The translations under genes and the position numbers were made by a program. DNA of 64,000 nucleotides. It comes from Mytilus galloprovincialis. Taxonomy: Eukaryota; Mollusca; Bivalvia; Mytilida; Mytilidae. Every line of letters starts with the position of its first letter. The stretch's first letter is position 1. Location of the stretch: positions 38,250,602 through 38,314,601 of the forward strand of contig NC_134850.1 in assembly GCF_965363235.1 (NCBI RefSeq), in the 5' to 3' direction. This document shows, piece after piece, positions 30,501 through 45,500 of the stretch. The notes below the pieces were generated by a model that did no database searches, was not told the DNA's origin, and was given only the letters and a program-made list of their open reading frames with translations.

Positions 30501-33500
30501 TCTATAAAAGAGAACAGGATTAAAATTATGATTCAATTCTTTTTAGATATAACATGCATTCCTTCAAAAAAAGGAATATTGCAGAGAGACAGCAACTTAA
30601 CATTTAAAAATGTTTACAATATTGCCTCTTTTATTATGTCTGTTTTATGCCAGTGAATTTTTTTTTTTAAATTATCTACTTTTGTTCAGCATATTGAAAA
30701 GACTAATGGATAATATTTATCTTTTTTTCAGGTGCTGATCATGAATTGAGATTGTTTAATGTGTTCAGATTAAAGTATGTTTGATTTACATCATTTTTGC
30801 TTGAATTTCAATTCTTAAAAACAATAGTCTTGTATTGAAAACTGTTTTGGACTATACAAAAATAAGGAGATGGTTGTCAACAAGACAACTCTTCTACAGA
30901 AACAAAAGAAATATTTTTTACCTGAAGTAGCAGTTAAGGGATATTTGAACAGTTTCTGAAATGATGTGTTCCCCTTTCTCATTTCATTTTCATTTTATGT
31001 GTTAAAGCAATAGTTTCTAATTTGCTAAAATTTCTTTCTTACAAGAAAAATGTTAAAGGGGTATTTAGACAGTTTCTGAAATGATTTTTACCATCCATCT
31101 CTTTTTTTTAATTCTTTTTTTTTTTAATACATATATTTGATATTAATTGAAAATAAATCAATTCATGTGTAAAATGTTCATTTTTTCCCCCAGATACAAC
31201 ACATATGACTTACTAAGTTCAAATGAATACTTGGTAACATTAGAATTGTCTGTTTGTTGGGAAAGTTACAAACCATGTGCTTGGAATACTTTTATACTAA
31301 AGAGTACAAGACTACCTAAACAACTAAGACATTTGCAGAATGATTTCCGAATTGCAGGTAGGCAATTCAGTGAATTAATTTTTAAAAGTTAACAACAAAA
31401 AATTCCTAGATTAAGTAAAAGTTCAAAAGATTTAACCATATGAGTATATTAGAATGTGTTTCTAAAATAAAGAATTAAAAGGAGAAAACAAATTGATCCA
31501 TGTATTTGTTCTTTTGATTTCCTTTTGATAAGTTCATTTACTACTGTCAAATATATCTGATATTATAAAGCTGATTTACGCTCGTCTTTTTACAAGGCAA
31601 TGGTTGTATAAATGAACCTTTTGAATCAGTGACTGTTAAAGCCATTAAGCACACATTGATTCAATTTGGAAAGGCATCAATTTGAGAAAAGATAAAAATG
31701 TCTTGTATAATAATTTGTGAAATAAAAGACATGTCTACTGTTGTTTAGAGATATATTGTTTCTTTTGCAGATTTTGACCTTTCAGATTGGGAGTATGAAA
31801 GAAGTATTAATTCTAGAAATTTAAGTAGTCTTGAACTTCTGAAATTAAACAATGATTTGGACATTGCCAGGTATTTCTCAAATGAATGTAAAAGCAACAC
31901 AGTACACTCAGACAGCTGGAAATCTAGTATGTATAAACATATTCTTTTTTCTTTTATTGCATAGAGTTTGCTGTTTTTTTTTTTTTATTGTAAAGCATTT
32001 TTATTCATTGAAACTATAGCAGTCTTTGATTTATTCTGTAGTAAAAAAATAATATTTGTAATAATAGGCATTAAGATTTTATGTCAAATAATACTATATG
32101 ATGGTCTGTTAAGATACTTAAAACTGAAATGCCTGTAATGCCAATCTGTGACAAAATAAGCAATATTTTTAGAATGTTTGGCATCTATCAGTTTACCAGC
32201 ACTTCCATCAACAACAATATGCCATCTGGGTGACACATGCAGTAACATCAACTGTTGCGTTGAAGTTCCTGTTCTTCAGAGATCTTTTAACATGTTTCTG
32301 GATCTGGATGCTTGTAACCTAAAGTTCACTGTTGGAATAGAAAAACTACGCTTTGTCCAGATGCTTTTTGGCTATCAATGGGGAAGGAACAAGTCTTTTT
32401 GGCTAAATGGAATTTTAAGACTCAAGTAAGTAAATACGCTAGGTTAAGTTACTGTCTACTTAAATAACAGCTTCGCATTACACATTCAATTAATTTAAAT
32501 CAACATAAAATTTTATCTTTATCTGCATTTTGTATTTCATGTCCCTTTTTAAATGTTAACAGCTTTGTTCTATTCTTTGGGATTATGTTTGTAGATTTAA
32601 TTTTAGACATTTAAACATAACTTCTTTTCTAATAGAAAAAAAAAAACAGAGAGAGCCAATTAATTACAATTTGTATTTATATAAATTCTCAATTGAACAT
32701 CATATATATCAAAGTTTTATTTATTTATTTCAGCTATCAAATAAATTATTTACACTTTGCTAAGAAGTATAGATTATCAGTAACACTTGAAGTTTGTATG
32801 TCATCAAGAGAACCATGTTTACAACATATAACACTACTTGACAATGTTGACCTGCCCAAAGAAAAATGTGATTGGAGACAAAATTATACAATACCAAGTA
32901 AGTATACATTCTTGTATCATACTATGATTAAAATGTATTAAGACCATAAAGAAGAAACAAGATCCCATTTTGTGATTTGCCTATTAAAGTTAATATAAGT
33001 ATTAGTAGAATTCAATCATAATCCCATACTTTACTTATTAATTAATGCACAGATGAACATGATCATGCTCAGCATTTAACAAAAAATCCTGTCAAAAAGG
33101 TAATGGGGCCATCTCAGAATTGCATCTAGGTGAGAGTTTTTGTTCCATGTTAAAGAGCTCACTGTGACTTTAGGATGAAGAACAGCAATAACAGGGTTGT
33201 TCCTTTGCTTTATCTTTTTTATGTGCCCATAGTGATTTTGATTATGAATAAAATAAAAACCCATTTTTTTTCTTTTTCCTTTTTTACATGAATTGTTTTT
33301 AGTGAAGTGAAAAACTGTCATGCTTAATATAAACTTAACATTTGAAAGATATTGATATGTCATATGTGGGTCAGTATCCCTCAAATCAAAAGAACACCAT
33401 GATCAGGACATGTCACAATTTTATACTTCAATTTATTGATGATCTTCATCTCAAATTTAAGTTTTGCATCTACTCTAATGTGCAAACTTACATATTTTTT

Positions 33501-36500
33501 TTATGATTTTAGGTTTTGCATACAATGACTGGAGAAACTCCAAGCTTAATCATCATGATATTTCTGAACAAGAGCTTGCATTGCACCTACTTGAGGAAAC
33601 AAGTATAGGACTTTATATGAAAGAGAGTTCATGTCCAAAACACTTTGAAGATAACATCTTAATGTCAGGTATGTAATTGTGTATGGAATATAGAAGGTTT
33701 GGTCAATTCAGATTTAGCCAGCATAATGTATGATTGCCTACAATATTAGTGTTTACTATGTTTTACATTCTTGGCAAACATCTCTCCATCTGTCACATAT
33801 CAGGTTAAATTGTTGTCCAAACATCATTTGTGGTCCCCTTAACTTGAAACTTGGTGTACAAGTTCATGATGATTAATTTTCTATTTTTTCAATATTTGGA
33901 AAATCGTACCCAGATATTAGTTAGAACAACCGAAAGGTGCAAACAGATATTTCTGATCAGAGATCATTTGTGGTAACTTCAGCTTCCCAGATATAAAGTC
34001 AAAACAATAACTGGTAAGAATAACCCTAAATATGCAAACAGATATTGCTAATTGCAAAACTATAAAAACACAGAAATGATGAAAATTAAAAAAAATGAAT
34101 AAAACAAAAATTGCATATTATTATATAGAAACAACAACCAACAGTTATGTGACAAATGGGAATTCCCTTAAAATTGGCACATGTTTAGTTTAAACCAATA
34201 TTTTGACAAGTAAATTACTTCATATCAAACATCCAGTTTATCATGAACATCATGTTAAGGAGGGGTATTTGCAAAAAATTCCAGTCAAGAGAATGTTAAA
34301 TTTCACGAGCCGTAAGGTGAGGGAAATTTATTCTCAAGACTGGTATTTTTCGCAAATACCCCTCAAGAATATGCTATATCTGTTTAATTACACTGAATGT
34401 TAATGTTCAAAAATGCATTGATGATCCTGACATTACAAGCGTCCAGTCGGATAGAGTATTTTTGGCAAAAACCACGGCAGAGAGTGTAAAAAAGGCATAT
34501 CCTTTTAGCATATACCCTGGTGGCATTAAAAAATGAATGATATTCATTTGGTTACAGTAAATTGGTGGGAAATACACTGGCTATCAACCAATCAAAACCC
34601 AGGATTCTTACATAAAGTGTAATTATATCAGCAAACATATTTTCGAGAAATTGTTTTATCCACCCAACAATTGTGAATTGCCAATATTACCATTTTTAGA
34701 CAAACTGTATATTCTCAAGACCATATCTAAATACAATTGACAAAGTCATGATATGCCTCTGACATAAACTACAAGAAAAAAAAAACCATACAAGTCATAT
34801 CTAAGATGAAAACAAAATTTAGATAAAACATTTATTTGCAGTATTTCTACATTATATATTTTCAATTTTGACTTTATATACTCTTTTGATCATGACCATG
34901 CATATATGTTACAGATTGTCCAAAGATTATGAACATAGACCCATTAGATGGACCTGTTAGATGCTATATCAATGGTCATTGTAGTTCTATAGACTGTTGT
35001 GTCTATGATGAGAAGATACTGACAAGCCTCAATGTATTCATTAATATTGATTCCTGTAATGATGTTTTAGAAGTCGGAATTGAAAATTATAAATTTTCAA
35101 AATCTCTTCTTGAATTTGATTGGAGTAAGTATTTTTAGCTCACCTGGCCCAAAGGGCCAAGTGAGCTTTTCCCATCACTTGGCGTCCGTCGTCCGTCGTC
35201 CGTCGTCTGTCGTCCGTCGTTGTCCGGCGTCGTTAACTTTTACAAAAATCTTCTTCTCTGAAACTACTGGGCCAAATTACACCAAACTTGACCAAAATCA
35301 TCATTGGGGTATCTAGTTTAAAAAATGTGTCCGGTGACCCGGCCAACCATCCAAGATGGCCGCCATGGCTAAAAATAGAACATAGGGGTAAAATGCAGTT
35401 TTTGGCTTATAACTCAAAAACCAAAGCATTTAGAGCAAATCTGACAAGGGTTAAACTTGTGTAACAGGTCAAGATCTATCTGCCCTGAAATTTTCAGATA
35501 AATCGGATAACCTGTTGTTGGGTTGCTGCCCCTGAATTAGTAATTTTAAGGAAATTTTGCTGTGTTTGGTTATTATCTTGAATATTATTATAGATAGAGA
35601 TAAACTGTAAACAGCAATAATGTTCAGCAAAGTAATATTTACAAATAAGTCAACATGACCGAAATGGTCAGTTGACCCCTTTAGGAGTTATTGCCCTTTA
35701 TAGTCAATTTTTAACCATTTTTCGTAAATCTTAGTAATCTTTTACAAAAATCTTCTCCTCTGAAACTACTTGGCCAAATCAATCCAAACTTGGCCACAAC
35801 CATCTTTGGGGTATGTAGTTTGAAAAATGTGTCCAGTGACCCAGCCATCCAATCAAGATGGCCGCCATGGCTAAAAATAGAACCTTGGGTAAAATGCAGT
35901 TTTTGGCTTATAACTCAAAAACCAAAGCATTTAGAGTAAATCTGACATGAGGTAAATTTGTTTATCAGGTCAAGATCTACCTGCCCTGAAATTTTCAGAT
36001 GAATTGGACAACCCGGTTTTGGGTTGCTGCCCCAGAATAAGTAATTTTAATGAAATTTTGCTGTTTTTGGTTATTATCTTGAATATTATTATAGATAGAG
36101 ACAAACTGTAAACAGCAATAATGTTCAGTAAAAAAAGATTTACAAATAAGTCAACATGACCAAAATGGTCAGTTGACCCCTTTAGGAGTTATTGCCCTTA
36201 ATAGTCAATTTTTAACCATTTTTCGTAAATCTTAGTAATCTTTTACATCTTCTCCTCTGAAACTACTTGGCCAAATTACACCAAACTTGGCCAAAATCAT
36301 CATTGGGGTATCTTGTTTAAAAAATATGTCCGGTGACCCGGCCAACCATCCAAGATGGCCGCCATGGCTAAAAATAGAACATAGGGGGTAAAATGCAGTT
36401 TTTGGCTTATAACTCAAAAACCAAAGCATTTAGAGCAAATCTGACAAGGGGTAAAATTGTGTAACAGGTCAAGATCTATCTGCCTTGAAATTTTCAGATA

Positions 36501-39500
36501 AATCGGATAACCTGTTGTTGGGTTGCTGCCCCTGAATTAGTAATTTTAAGGAAATTTTGCTGTTTTTGGTTATTATCTTGAATATTGTTATAGATAGAGA
36601 TAACTTGTAAACAGCAATAATGTTCAGCTAAATAAGATCTAGAAATAAGTCAACATGACCAAAATCGTCAGTTGACCCCTTAAGGAGTTGTTGCCCATTT
36701 TATTCAATTTTTAACAATTTTCACTAATTTGGTAAATTTTTGTAAATTTTTACAAAATATTTTTCACTGTATCTAAAGGTCCAAGTTTATTATAGATAGA
36801 GAAAATTCTAAGTACCAAGAATGTTCAGTAAAGTAAGATCTACAAACACATCACTATCAGCAAAACACAATTTTGTCATGAATCCATCTGTGTCCTTTGT
36901 TTAATATGCACATAGACCAAGGTGAGCGACACGGGCTCTTTAGAGCCTCTAGTTTAGGTATACCGGTAAATCTTGTTAACATAAAGATTTATGTGTTTTG
37001 ATTTCATATCGTAATTTGAAAAAACTGAATAATAAAGATTTTTTTCCACTAACCAAATCATTCACAAAATCAGTTGTGTCTGTTTGCTTCTATCCATAGT
37101 TTCAATTCTTCATCAAGCATTCTTTTCACAAACAACGTGCAGAGCACATACACAATGATTTCTAACTAAGGTCACATCCAGGTTCCAAATGCAGTTGAAA
37201 TTATTGAAATTATTGTACAATAAGATAATGTTTCAAATTACACCAACTAAATCATATTTAAGGCTGCTTTAAATGATTTTTTGAAATATTATGAATTTTA
37301 ACTTCTTTCTTTATAGAAACACAGCATCAAATTTATCTTGGAGGAATATATAGACTTCAGTAAGTTGTCCTTAAGTTAACAAGAGTATTTTTTAATTTAA
37401 TTTCATTTTTTTTTTTTAGCTCACCTGGCCTAAAAGGCCTAGTGAGCTTTTCTCATCACTTGGCGTCCGGCGTCCATCGTCTGTCGTCCGTCGTCGTCGT
37501 TAACTTTTACAAAAATCTTCTCCTCTGAAACTACTGGCCCAAATTAAACCAAACTTGGCCACAATCATCATTGGGGTATCTAGTTTAAAAAAAGTGTCCA
37601 GTGACCCGGCCAACCATCCAAGATGGCCGCCATGGCTAAAAATAGAACATAGGGGTAAAATGCAGTTTTTGGCTTATAACTCAAAAACCAAAGCATTTAG
37701 AGCAAATCTGACATGGGGTAGAATTGTTAAATAGGTGAAGATCTATCTGCCCTGAAATTTTCAGATGAATCGGATAACCCGTTGTTGGGTTGCTGCCCCT
37801 GAATTAGTAATTTTAAGGAAATTTTGCTGTTTTTGGTTATTATCTTGAATATTATTATAGATAGAGATAAACAGTAAACAGCAATAATGTTCAGCAAAGT
37901 AAGATTTACAAATAAGTCAACATGACTGAAATGGTCAGTTGACCCCTTTAGGAGTTATTGCCCTTTATAGTCAATTTTTAACCATTTTTCGTAAATCTTA
38001 GTAATATTTTACAAAAATCTTCTCCTCTGAAACTACTGGGCTAAATTAATCCAAACTTGGCCACAATCATCTTTTGGGTTAGTAGTTTGAAAAATGTGTC
38101 CGGTGACCCGGCCATCAAACCAAGATGGCCGCCATGGCTAAAAATAGAACATGGGGTAAAATGCAGTTTTTGGCTTATAACTCAAAACCCAAAGCATTTG
38201 GAGCAAATCTGACATGGGGTAAAATTGTTTATCAGTTCAAGATCTATCTGCCCTGAAATTTTCAGATGAATCGGACAACCCATTGTTGGGTTGCTGGCCC
38301 TGAATTAGTAATTTTAAGGAAATTTTGCTCTTTTTGTTTATTATTTTGAATATTATTATAGATAGAGATAAACTATAAACAGCAATAATGTTCACCAAAG
38401 TAAGATTTACAAATAAGTCAACATGACTGAAATGGTCAGTTGACCCCTTTAGGAGTTATTGCCCTTTATAGTCAATTTTTAACCATTTTTCGTAAATCTT
38501 AGTAATCTTTTACAAAAATCTTCTCCTCTGAAACTACTTGGCCAAATTAATCCAAACTTGGCCATAATCATCTTTTGGGTTAGTAGTTTAAAAACTGTGT
38601 CCGGTGACCCGGCCATCTAACCAAGATGGCCGCCATGGCTAAAAATAGAACATGGGGTAAAATGCAGTTTTTGCCTTATAACTCAAAAGCCAAAGCATTT
38701 AGAGCAAATCTGACATGGGGTAAAATTGTTTATCAGGTCAACATTTATCTGCTCTGAAATTTTTAGATGAATCGGACAACCCGTTGTTGGGTTGCTGACC
38801 CTGAATTGTTAGTTTTAAGGAAATTTTGCTGTTTTTAGCTCACCTGGCCCAAAGGGCCAAGTGAGCTTTTCTCAGCACTTGGCGTCCGGCGTCCGTCGTC
38901 CGTCGTCTGTCGTCCATCGTCTGTCGTCCGTCGTCGTCTGGCGTCGTTAACTTTTACAAAAATCTTCTCCTCTGAAACTACTGGGCCAAATTATACCAAA
39001 CTTGGCCACAATCATCATTGGGGTATCTAGTTTAAAAAATGTGTCCGGTGACCCGGCCAACCAACCAAGATGGCCACCACGGCTAAAAATAGAACATAGG
39101 GGTAAAATGCAGTTTTTGGCTTATAACTCCAAAAACCAAAGCATTTAGAGCAAATCTGACAGGAAGTAAAAATGTTGAACAGGTCACGATCTATCTGCCC
39201 TGGAATTTTCAGATGAATCGGATAATCGGTTGTAAGGTTGCTGCCCCTGAATTGGTAATTTTGAGGAAATTTTGCTGTTTTTTAACCGGATTTTTGTGAC
39301 AAAAATGTCGGTTATTGATTTGGGGATGTACGGCGGGCGGGCGGTCGGTCGGGCGGGCGGGCGGGCGGGCGGGCGGGCGTCACTCAAATGTTGTCCGTGC
39401 ATTAACTCATGAACCGTTCAACCAAAGCTTTTAACATTTTAATATGTTGTTACTGACAACTAAATGAAGGTCAAGTTCAATAATGGCGATTTTGACTTTT

Positions 39501-42500
39501 ACCGTTCAGGAGTTATGGTTCTTGAAAGATTGAAAAATGGAGTTTCCAGTCGTGTCTGTGCATTTACGCATGAACTGTTCTACCTAAGCTTCCCAAATTT
39601 TAATATGTTGTTACTGATGACAAAATGGAGGTCAAGTTCAATAATGACGATTTTGACTTTTACCGTTCAGGAGTTAAGGTTCTTGAAAGATTGAAAAATG
39701 GTGTTTCCAGTCGTGTCCATGCATTTACACATGAACTGTTTTACCAAAGCTTCCCAAATTTTAATATGTTGTTACTGATGACAAAATAGAGGTCAAGTTC
39801 AATAATGACGATTTTGACTTTTACCGTTCAGGAGTTATGGTTCTTGAAAAATTGAAAAATGGTGTTTCCAGTCGTGTCCGTGCATTTTCTCATGAATCAT
39901 TCAACCAAAGCTTTTGAAATTTTTATATGTTGTTACTGATGGCAAATTAGAGGTCAAGTTCAATAATGATGATTTTGACTTTTACCGTTCAGGAGTTATG
40001 GTTCTTGAAAGATTGTGAAATGGCGTTTCCATTCACGTTGTTGCATTTACTCATGAACCATTCAATCTAAGCTTTTCAAATTTTAAGATGTTGATACGGA
40101 TGACAAAATGGAGGTCAAATTTGATATTGACGATTTTCACTTTCACCATTCATCAATAATGGTTCTTGTGATATTGCCAGGACACAAATAAATATTAATA
40201 AATCCGGTTTGCTGTCGTTGTGACAGCCTCTTGTTTGTTATTATCTTGAATATTATTATAGATAGAGATAAACTGTAAACAGCAATAATGTACAGTAAAG
40301 TTAGAACTAAAAATAAGTCAGTATGACCAAAATAGTCAATTGACCCCCTAAGGAGTTATTGCCCTTCATAGTCAATTTTTAACAATTTTCTTAAAGTCAT
40401 AAGAAACCTCAAATAAAAAAAAAATAATGCATATGATTTTTATAACTCAATGGATAGTTTCATTATAAAACTTATGTACATATACTTTTTTCTGAAGAAA
40501 ATTCTTTAATTTATTCATATTTAGAAGAAGTTTACTTTATTTGAAGTTTACATATTTTCCGTATGCAAGGTGACCTCAGTGTGACCCATCTCGTAAAAAT
40601 CCGGTGACCACAATACGCATGGATGTCCTTAAAATAAACTATTATCTGAATTTACATGTTAAACACGTGCTCAATTTCCATGCTTTTTTGTTTATTTTTC
40701 GTCAATTGTTGACAAACAGGTGACAATCGTTAAACTTCGGCTTCAAAACACGAACTTTAATTACCTGCCATATTTTCACAACAACACTGACCGATTGAGA
40801 AAAAAAATTGACAATTATACGAAATTTACACGAAAAAAATGATAAATTCGAGCACAGAAGACGAAGTTTAGGATGTTTGTATGCATTAGTTCAAGAATTG
40901 GAAGAACATTATTTTTCACCGGTCACTCGTTTCTTATGACTTTAAAATTTGAAGATTTTCAATAACATTTTCCACAGAAAGTACTATTATAGATAGAGAT
41001 AATTGTAAGCAGCAAGAATGTTTAGTAAAGTAAGATCTACAAACACATCACCATCACCAAAACACAATTTTGTCATGAATCCATCTGTGTCCATTGTTTA
41101 ATATTCACATAGACCAAGGTGAGCGACACAGGCTCTTTAGAGCCTCTAGTTGGTCATTATCTTGAATATTATTATTGATAGAGATAAACTGTAAACAACA
41201 ATAATGTTCAGCAAAGTAAGATTTACAAATAAGTCAACATGACCGAAATGGTCAATTGACCCCCTTAGGAGTTATTGTTCTTTATAGTCAATTTTTAACA
41301 ATTTTAACATTTTCCACTGAAACTAATGGGCCAAGTTCATTATAGATAGAGATAATTTTAAGCAGCAAGAATGTTCAGTAAAGTAAGATGTACAAACACA
41401 TCACCATCACCAAAACACAATTTTGTCATGAATCGATCTGCTTCCTTTAATATTCACATAGACCAAGGTGAGCGACACAGGCTCTTTAGAGCCTCTAGTT
41501 TTAAATTTTGTAAGTAAGGTCAAAAGCAGTAAATTTAACAGTCTTCATCATACAGTAAAAGATTTGTATGTTATAACAGATGCATGTATTATCTTCCTTC
41601 ATGTTACAGACTTGTTTAAAATGCATTAATTGAACAAATTTGTAAATTCATTCACAATATTCTAAAGGCATGTATTAAAATATATAACTTTATATTTTTC
41701 TGAAGTTTTCAACTTGAAGAATTACCTAGAAGTAACAACTATATTATCAGTATGAATATAAGCATATGTTGGGATTCTGAAGCCACATGTGATTACAGGA
41801 TTACAGTCCTTGAAAACAGTATTTTAGCAAAAGAATATTGTGATTGGAGAAGGCCATTCCTAAAACCAGGTATTTGAGTTAAAGGTGTCTTACATTTATG
41901 ACAGCTTTTGTATGAGCTCTATGAACTTTTGTTTTGAAGACCTTGCCTTCTGTCAAATGCTATTGAATTAAGATAAGTTCAATAAAATAGCTCCCAAACT
42001 GGGTTTGTAATTCTTACCTGTACAAGTTGAAGGTAGCCCCTAATCTTGAATTATTTTTAATTTGCCTAGCCTAAGTACATGGAATCTCACTAAGAATGAA
42101 TTATTTTATAATTTGTATTTAAATGATTCTTTTTTGATTTTTTTGAAGATTTCTCTTTGACCAAATGGGAAGCTGAAAATGGATATCCTGCAAATACACC
42201 TTTACATGGACAAGCATTGACAGATTTACTGGAAGATATTGGTGTTTCCAAATATTATGAGAGTAAACAATGTAATACAAGCAGCCGTCCTGATTTTGCA
42301 CTAACAGTTGATAGATGGAGTTTTGGTAAGGATTTATTCATCTATACAGTGAATTGATTATGTAAAGTATTTTGTTTACCACCACATAATTATTGGTGAT
42401 AATGTATCCTTTAAATCTGTATGTATGATGACAATGATGTGGTCCCAACAAATCATAAAATCTGTATGTCATTGTGTTATTCTTAGGGTTAAATGATGAA

Positions 42501-45500
42501 AGAAAGAGTGGTTAGGACAGAAAAGTCATGAAAAAAATTAATATGTTTTTGAATACACAAGCTACAAAAACCACTGATTTTCCCTTACAAATAATATTTT
42601 GCATAATAAAATTTATTTCAAACAATAGACAAAAAAACAAGGCCCTTATGACAAGGTTTACTTGTCAATGGTGTTCTATTATAGTTATGTTTTCCCACAA
42701 CTTTTCAGCGTGCCCTCATAAAGTCAGCTTGGTTTTACCACTCCCAGACAACATTGTTTGCAGCCTTTCTGAAACATGTACCAGTGTGGATTGTTGTATG
42801 GATGTGGAGCTGCTGAACAAATCATTCCACATTTACTTGGACATTGATCCTTGTTATCATAGACTTACAGTTGGTATTGAACAGATGCAGTTTAACAGAA
42901 GTCTGCAAGACTATAGTTGGGGTATGGAAAAATATTGACAATGACTGAGAACAAGTCAAACTTATTCAAGTTTTCTGTATTGGCTACAAAATCAATGTAA
43001 TTCTTCTGTTAAAACAAATTATTTGTTATTTTGTTTATAGAGAAGCATAAATCAGTAGGTTCGAACCTGTGGTTCTTGTAGCTAATTTCCCAATGCTTGT
43101 AGAGAAACTTTGGTTTGCCTTCTTGGTCTCTTTATATTTAGTCATTATGCATTATGCATTGTATACATTAAGAATGACATTTACAAACAAAGATAGTCAC
43201 AGTTGAACCTGTATATATTATTTTCTTAAATTTATTTGAATGCAATTACAATTGTACAATATACAAACAAAGCAAGCTAGCTAGCCAGAGTCTTACTGTA
43301 CATGCATTTGGAAATAAGCTCTAACATGTACAATACTCTACCCTAATTCTAACAAACTATTACCAACTATAATCCTTCCATGAATAACTGTATGTTTATG
43401 AATTGCTTTGTTTCCTGAATTGCATTTTCAAGAAACTCTTTTACGATATTGTTTTTATAATTTAATGATATCCTGTTTAAAAACAGAACCAATGTAGTTA
43501 TTTGAAAACAAATATCTAGTTTAATATTTTGTAGGTACAGTCTTAGAAGTATCATTACTTGGAGTTATAAACATGAAGTAGGTATTCCTATTAGACAAAA
43601 CTTATGAATTAAACATGTTGAAGATGGTGGTAACTTTAATTTCCATTTATTTAAACACATTGTTTATGCATTGTAAACATTTCACAACAAACAAATATGA
43701 TGAAATAGGAAGATTTGCTTTTTTTTTAAAATAATTTCTGCCTTGCATCTGTTTACACTTCATGCAACAGAACAGGGTTTTATTTTGCAGGGATTATCTT
43801 CTCATCTTAAAATATCTAAAAAAGAAGCATATTCTGAAAAAGAAGCAATTATTGTCCTAGTTGCAGTTTATATTTATTATGTAAAGAATTAACATGTCTT
43901 TTAACAAATGTAAATGATCATACATTATTCTAAATATCTTCTTTTACAGTTTTACAATAGATGATTTGCCCGATGATAAGATGTTTATAGTCAGTATGAA
44001 TGTGTCAGTTTGTTTTGATGCTAACAGTACTTGTGAAGATGACATAGTGAATGTTCTGAACAGTGCCCTACTACCCAAACAGCAGTGTAAATATTCAGAG
44101 GATTTTAATGTAGAAGGTAAGATTATAATTGCTCACAGGATGAATAACTGAATATTGCATGTAAATTTTTGATGCCCTTCCTGCAGTAGTGGAATGTAAT
44201 TGTTAGAGCATTTTAATCTATATTTCATTGAAACATGGCAATCTTATTTGGATATAGCAAGAACTTTTTATCACTAGGTTTAAAATCAAAATGTTCAGGT
44301 CAAATAGCTTGATGCTGGTGACTGTACCTTAGCTTTACCTAAACAATATTTTTTATAATTGTATAAATAAACCAATTTTTCAGTATTTGTTTAAATTGAC
44401 CATGGTTTTTATTAAAAGCTGATTTAGCTTTTACTGTATTCAGTAAGTTTATAAGGGCATAGAAAATTCAAACTTAAACTTATAAATCTTCTTATTTTTT
44501 TACAAGACTTTTCTTTGACCAAGTGGATGTCAATTAGAGATATAGATGACTTAAAAGAGTACATGTTGTACCAAGTGTTTGAGGAGCTAGATGCATCATC
44601 TTTCTTGAATGACTATTCCTGTGATAGATCAAAAGAACCATGGGGACCAACAAATGATGGCTGGATAAGAGGTAAATCGATCATCAGTATTAGCTGTTTT
44701 ATCATTTCTTTTATCTCAAAGAATTTTTGTTTAAAAATTACAAAAAAAACAATTGTACCCTGTCAATGTTTAGTAAAATATGATCAAGAACTGTGACAAT
44801 TACACTGAAACAAAATCATGGTGCTAGGATTTGAGTTTGGATTTCTCTTTTAAAAAAAATCATCAAGCAAACATTATCATTAAGCTATTTAGACATTTTT
44901 AGAGGGACTATTAAAGTATACATGTATTTTCATTTGCTGATGATTTTATCACTCAAATGTTAGTATCATATCCTTCAAAATTCATAACATAGTTTATTGC
45001 AAGATATCCACATTAGCACATTATTGTTTCAAAGATTAAATGTTCATTAAAGATACCATTTTATTTTCAGAATGCCCGAAGTATTTATCACTTCCATACA
45101 TAAGCAATAGGGAGACTACATGTATAATCATGGATACATGTACAGGAATAAAGTGTTGTGTGGAAGTATTGTCTCTTGGAAGGTCATTTGTATTCTCCTT
45201 TGAACTTGATGCATGCAACTTCCAGTTAACCATTCATATAGAGAAGTTTGTCTACAATGAAACGCTTGTTAATTATGTCTATGGTAAGAAATACAGCAGA
45301 AAATTATAAATGTTGAGTTACATGAAATAAATTAAGTGATGGACTTATATCCTATACATATCATTATATATCATACAAATAATTTTATACATGCAGTTAT
45401 TTGGACATGTCCCCTGGCTGTTACTGTGCATTAAAAATGTTGTTGAATACATATTATTTATTTATATTATTGTATAGAGGGTTATTTTTTAGTGTGTAAA

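Larger units (their letters stand above)
38837..41150 (+). mobile_element. HINE/pearl-like element E3, nested in E2
   Basis: A complete AGCTCACC-family element: 5' hairpin at 38837, 3' hairpin and CTCTAGT at 41150. It contains two further insertions, a GGGC-family element (39283-40234) and a TTAA element (40395-40941). Confidence 0.78.
37418..41500 (+). mobile_element. HINE/pearl-like element E2 (AGCTCACC family), carrying nested insertions
   Basis: Same ends and cores as E1, starting after a T run (37418) and ending GAGCCTCTAGTT (41500). Its third core is interrupted after TTTGCTGTTTTT at 38836 by E3, and continues at 41151 with TGGTCATTATCTTG. It fills most of intron b13/B13. Confidence 0.78.

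Noticed and set aside
35340-38660. GCCGCCATGGCT, a perfect Kozak-like start context, in each ~500-bp core
   Set aside because: The frame that follows stops after nine codons, and the motif belongs to a dispersed repeat.
39184-39402. Minus-strand frame with a proline/alanine/arginine repeat
   Set aside because: It translates the GGGC microsatellite of a mobile element.
37418-41500. LTR retroelement or virus-derived fossil in the large introns
   Set aside because: No long direct terminal repeats and no gag, pol or capsid motifs; the structure fits non-coding tandem-core elements.
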